Origin: Prevotella sp. CAG:1092
GTDB taxonomy: Bacteria; Bacteroidota; Bacteroidia; Bacteroidales; Bacteroidaceae
DNA length: 9,688 nt
Assembly: GCA_000436915.1 (NCBI GenBank)
Contig: HF994071.1
Span: 11,287-20,974, forward strand
Reading direction: 5' to 3'
Position numbers and translations under genes: made by a program. Every line of letters starts with the position of its first letter. Position 1 is the first letter of the stretch. Shown one piece after another: positions 8,114-9,688 of this stretch. Under the pieces are notes generated by a model. It made no database searches. It was not told where the DNA came from and saw nothing but the letters and a program-made list of their open reading frames with translations.

Positions 8114-8121
8114 CAAAGATA
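8114..8121 (-). promoter_or_regulatory. Bacteroidota -7 promoter box for GH88
   Basis: On the minus strand TATCTTTG (8121-8114), followed by C, matches the Bacteroidota sigma-ABfr -7 consensus TAnnTTTG exactly. It would give a transcript start near 8107 and a leader of about 70 bases before the ATG at 8034. The leader is A-rich and has no Shine-Dalgarno, as is usual in this phylum. I see no clear -33 TTTG, which would suit a promoter that needs an activator. Confidence 0.6.
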
Positions 8122-8303
8122 ATGCTTTTTCTATTAATATTTATGTTTTACGGGTGTTTTTTATAAAAAAATTGCTTTATGACTATAAGATTCGCGCATA
8201 ATATGGTATAAAAGCTTAGAGAATAGCATTTTTTTATTATTATATAATAGTATATACATGGTAATATGTGGCAAGTTGGATAATAATTATTTTGCATTCA
8301 TAA

Positions 8304-8318
8304 TTGTAATTATTACAA
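8304..8318. promoter_or_regulatory. 15-bp palindrome, possible operator
   Basis: TTGTAATTATTACAA is two perfect 7-base arms (TTGTAAT and ATTACAA) around a single T. It lies about 190 bases upstream of the GH88 -7 box. Its symmetry would suit a dimeric DNA-binding protein, but in sequence this AT-rich a chance palindrome is quite possible. Confidence 0.25.
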
Positions 8319-8474
8319 CATATATAGACCTTTTGCTGAAAATGATGTAAAAAGCTTAGTTTTATGTGCTCAATAGAAATTATATGTGGATAAAGATAGA
8401 ATAGCTTGATATGTAGTTTTCTTTTAGGCTGCTATTTATGCTTATACTTGTTTTCAAAAATCTTACTTCATAAT

Positions 8475-8510
8475 AAAAAATGCGAATGCCACTTGTATAG
8501 CATTCGCATC
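8475..8510 (-). terminator. Intrinsic terminator of mnmA
   Basis: On the minus strand ATGCGAATGC (8509-8500) and GCATTCGCAT (8489-8480) form a perfect 10-bp stem with a 10-base loop. The stem is followed by a run of T (the complement of A8475-A8480 includes the last stem base). It starts about 11 bases after the mnmA stop codon. The fit to a rho-independent terminator is good, so mnmA is probably not read through into the GH88 gene. Confidence 0.88.
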
Positions 8511-8519
8511 TTTTATAGT

Positions 8520-9596
8520 TTATAGTGTAATTTCACCGCTACCATAGCATTTGTGGTGGTCTTCATCGTATACCACACAGAACTGTCCAGGGGCAACGCC
8601 ATGTATCTTCTCATCAGCATGGATGATGTATGCGCCTTCGGCAGTCTTCTCTACTGTTGCATGATGATATTCTGGAGTGTGGCGAATCTTAAATGTGACG
8701 CGAGGTTCGTTGACTTCTGTTGTGAGGAAATGGAAATCATGAATCTTGAAGTCTTGCTTGTAAGCAGTCTCTGGGTCATAGCCGTGGCTGACATACAATA
8801 TATTTGCCTCTACATCCTTCTTTACAACAAACCAAGGGCCACCACCAAAGCCAAGACCTTTGCGCTGACCGATAGTGTGAAACCATAGACCTCGATGTTC
8901 GCCTATCATCTTGCCTGTTTCAAGTTCTATTACCTTTCCAGGCATTTCGCCAAGATATCGACGGATATATTCGTTGTAGTTGATTTGTCCAAGAAAGCAG
9001 ATGCCTTGGCTGTCGCGACGCTTTGCGTTTACCAAATGTTCATGCTCAGCAATCTCGCGTACTTCGCCCTTTTGGTAGTGACCAATAGGGAAGATGGCTT
9101 TTTTGAGTTGCCAATCGTATATCTGTGCAAGGAAGTCTGTCTGGTCTTTCACTGGGTCAGGACTAGTGGTAAGCCATTTCTTACCATCTATACATTCCGT
9201 CTGTGCATAGTGACCTGTAGCAATGAGGTCGTAGTTGTGTCCCATCTTTTCGTTGAAGGCACCAAACTTAACCAAGCGGTTGCACATTACATCAGGGTTA
9301 GGAGTGAATCCTGCCTTCACCTTTTCCATGGTGTAGCGAGTAACCTGAGTCCAATATTCCTTATGGCAATCTACAACCTGTAGTTTGCAACCATATTTGT
9401 GAGCTACGGCAGTAGCCATCTCAAGATCCTCCTCACTTGAGCAGTCCCATTCCTCCTGTTCTTCAGGACCTATCTTTATATAGAAACAATCGGGATGCAA
9501 GCCCAACGAGGCAAACTCGTGAACTACCACACTGCTGTCTACACCTCCTGACAACAGCACAGCTATCTTCTTATCTTTAATTTCTGCTAAATCCAT
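8520..9596 (-). CDS. mnmA: tRNA-specific 2-thiouridylase MnmA
   Basis: MnmA activates the C2 carbonyl of the wobble uridine (U34) in tRNA-Lys, -Glu and -Gln with ATP and replaces it with sulfur, forming the s2 part of mnm5s2U. The protein is cytoplasmic and 358 residues long, close to the E. coli enzyme (368). The PP-loop SGGVDSS (16-22) binds ATP. The two catalytic cysteines are Cys105 in NPDVMC (100-105) and Cys200 in SQGICF (196-201), matching C102 and C199 of E. coli. Asp102 makes this a D-x-x-C type, a pattern that has been linked to Fe-S binding in some MnmA proteins. Other landmarks are ATGHYAQ (126-132), the FHTIGQRKGLGFGGGPWFVV barrel segment (239-258) and APGQFCVVYD (335-344). An in-frame TAA four codons before ATG 9596 and no other early Met fix the start. 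Bacteroidota often carry more than one mnmA copy, so this may be one of two paralogues. It is not part of the sugar locus. Confidence 0.97.
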   Translation of the reverse strand: MDLAEIKDKKIAVLLSGGVDSSVVVHEFASLGLHPDCFYIKIGPEEQEEWDCSSEEDLEMATAVAHKYGCKLQVVDCHKEYWTQVTRYTMEKVKAGFTPNPDVMCNRLVKFGAFNEKMGHNYDLIATGHYAQTECIDGKKWLTTSPDPVKDQTDFLAQIYDWQLKKAIFPIGHYQKGEVREIAEHEHLVNAKRRDSQGICFLGQINYNEYIRRYLGEMPGKVIELETGKMIGEHRGLWFHTIGQRKGLGFGGGPWFVVKKDVEANILYVSHGYDPETAYKQDFKIHDFHFLTTEVNEPRVTFKIRHTPEYHHATVEKTAEGAYIIHADEKIHGVAPGQFCVVYDEDHHKCYGSGEITL

Positions 9597-9600
9597 GTTG

Positions 9601-9608
9601 CAAAGTTA
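9601..9608 (-). promoter_or_regulatory. Bacteroidota -7 promoter box directly before mnmA
   Basis: On the minus strand TAACTTTG (9608-9601) matches the consensus TAnnTTTG exactly, and only CAAC separates it from the ATG at 9596. A start site at the usual distance would fall on or next to the A of the start codon, giving a leaderless or nearly leaderless mRNA. Nothing else that looks like a -7 box is visible in the remaining 80 bases to the window edge. Confidence 0.55.
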
Positions 9609-9649
9609 AATAAAAGAATTGATATAAGAAATGAAAGCCATGTTTTTTA

Positions 9650-9666
9650 CAATAATTCTATTATTG
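9650..9666. promoter_or_regulatory. Inverted repeat upstream of mnmA
   Basis: CAATAAT (9650-9656) and ATTATTG (9660-9666) are perfect 7-base arms around TCT, about 40 bases upstream of the mnmA -7 box. It could be an operator or the weak 3' hairpin of a gene beyond the right edge. The low GC content makes a chance origin likely. Confidence 0.2.
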
Positions 9667-9688
9667 CTGTCCGGTAAAACTTTTTCAA

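Larger units (their letters stand above)
8035..8519. other. AT-rich intergenic region between mnmA and the GH88 gene
   Basis: This stretch holds the mnmA terminator at its right end (about 8475-8510) and the GH88 promoter and leader at its left end (8035-8121). The roughly 350 bases between (8122-8474) are very AT-rich and contain no credible gene; the longest ATG-started minus-strand frame I traced is 32 codons. They do contain a perfect palindrome (8304-8318) and a 10-base repeat AAAAGCTTAG at 8210-8219 and 8350-8359. As it lies upstream of a whole polysaccharide utilization locus, it is the natural place for a regulator to bind, but no known HTCS or SusR site is recognisable to me. Confidence 0.6.

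Noticed and set aside
8161..8259. 32-codon minus-strand frame starting at ATG 8259 in the AT-rich intergenic region
   Set aside because: It has no family resemblance, a low-complexity start and no ribosome-binding or promoter signal of its own; chance is the simpler explanation.
8035..8519. Possible CRISPR array, tRNA or riboswitch in the long intergenic region
   Set aside because: No regularly spaced repeats, no cloverleaf with a T-loop GTTCGA-type sequence, and no conserved riboswitch core were seen on either strand.
8895..9383. 162-codon open frame on the plus strand inside mnmA
   Set aside because: It overlaps conserved mnmA sequence on the other strand, and its product resembles no known family.
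1..9688. Insertion sequence, integrase or phage genes
   Set aside because: No transposase or integrase coding sequence and no paired terminal inverted repeats with target duplications are visible.

Overview
The window looks like a chromosomal stretch from a member of the Bacteroidota, most likely order Bacteroidales (Prevotella- or Bacteroides-like; the genus is a guess). The evidence is a SusC/SusD pair, several lipoproteins, a DUF5017-type surface protein, AT-rich gene leaders without clear Shine-Dalgarno sites, and two good matches to the Bacteroidota -7 promoter box TAnnTTTG. All six genes lie on the minus strand, so transcription runs from high to low coordinates.

At the right end (8520-9596) is mnmA, the tRNA 2-thiouridylase. 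It is a housekeeping gene with its own promoter-like box directly before the start codon and a clear intrinsic terminator just after the stop. Next comes an AT-rich intergenic region of about 485 bases (8035-8519), which holds the mnmA terminator, possible operator sequences and a promoter for the next gene.

The rest (1-8034) is most of a polysaccharide utilization locus. In transcription order it encodes a GH88 unsaturated glucuronyl hydrolase (6808-8034), a SusC/RagA TonB-dependent transporter (3512-6682), a SusD/RagB glycan-binding lipoprotein (1841-3457), a DUF5017-type lipoprotein in the SusE/F position (791-1792) and the first 236 residues of a surface lipoprotein with a pectate-lyase-like domain start (1-709, running off the left edge). 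The last four genes are 48-81 bases apart and probably form one operon. GH88 is separated from susC by 125 bases that contain a strong hairpin.

The inferred pathway is as follows. The surface lyase-like protein would cut or hold a uronic-acid-containing polysaccharide. The DUF5017 and SusD proteins would capture the products, SusC would import them into the periplasm, and GH88 would remove the unsaturated uronic acid that a lyase leaves at the non-reducing end. The exact glycan cannot be read from this window. Uronate-containing candidates such as pectic glycans, glycosaminoglycans or glucuronan-type polymers are all possible. No regulator (HTCS, ECF sigma/anti-sigma or SusR) is present.

I did not find a clearly new kind of system. 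The points most worth a second look are the truncated lyase-like protein, the possible leaderless mnmA transcript, the hairpin between GH88 and susC, and the poorly characterised DUF5017 protein.
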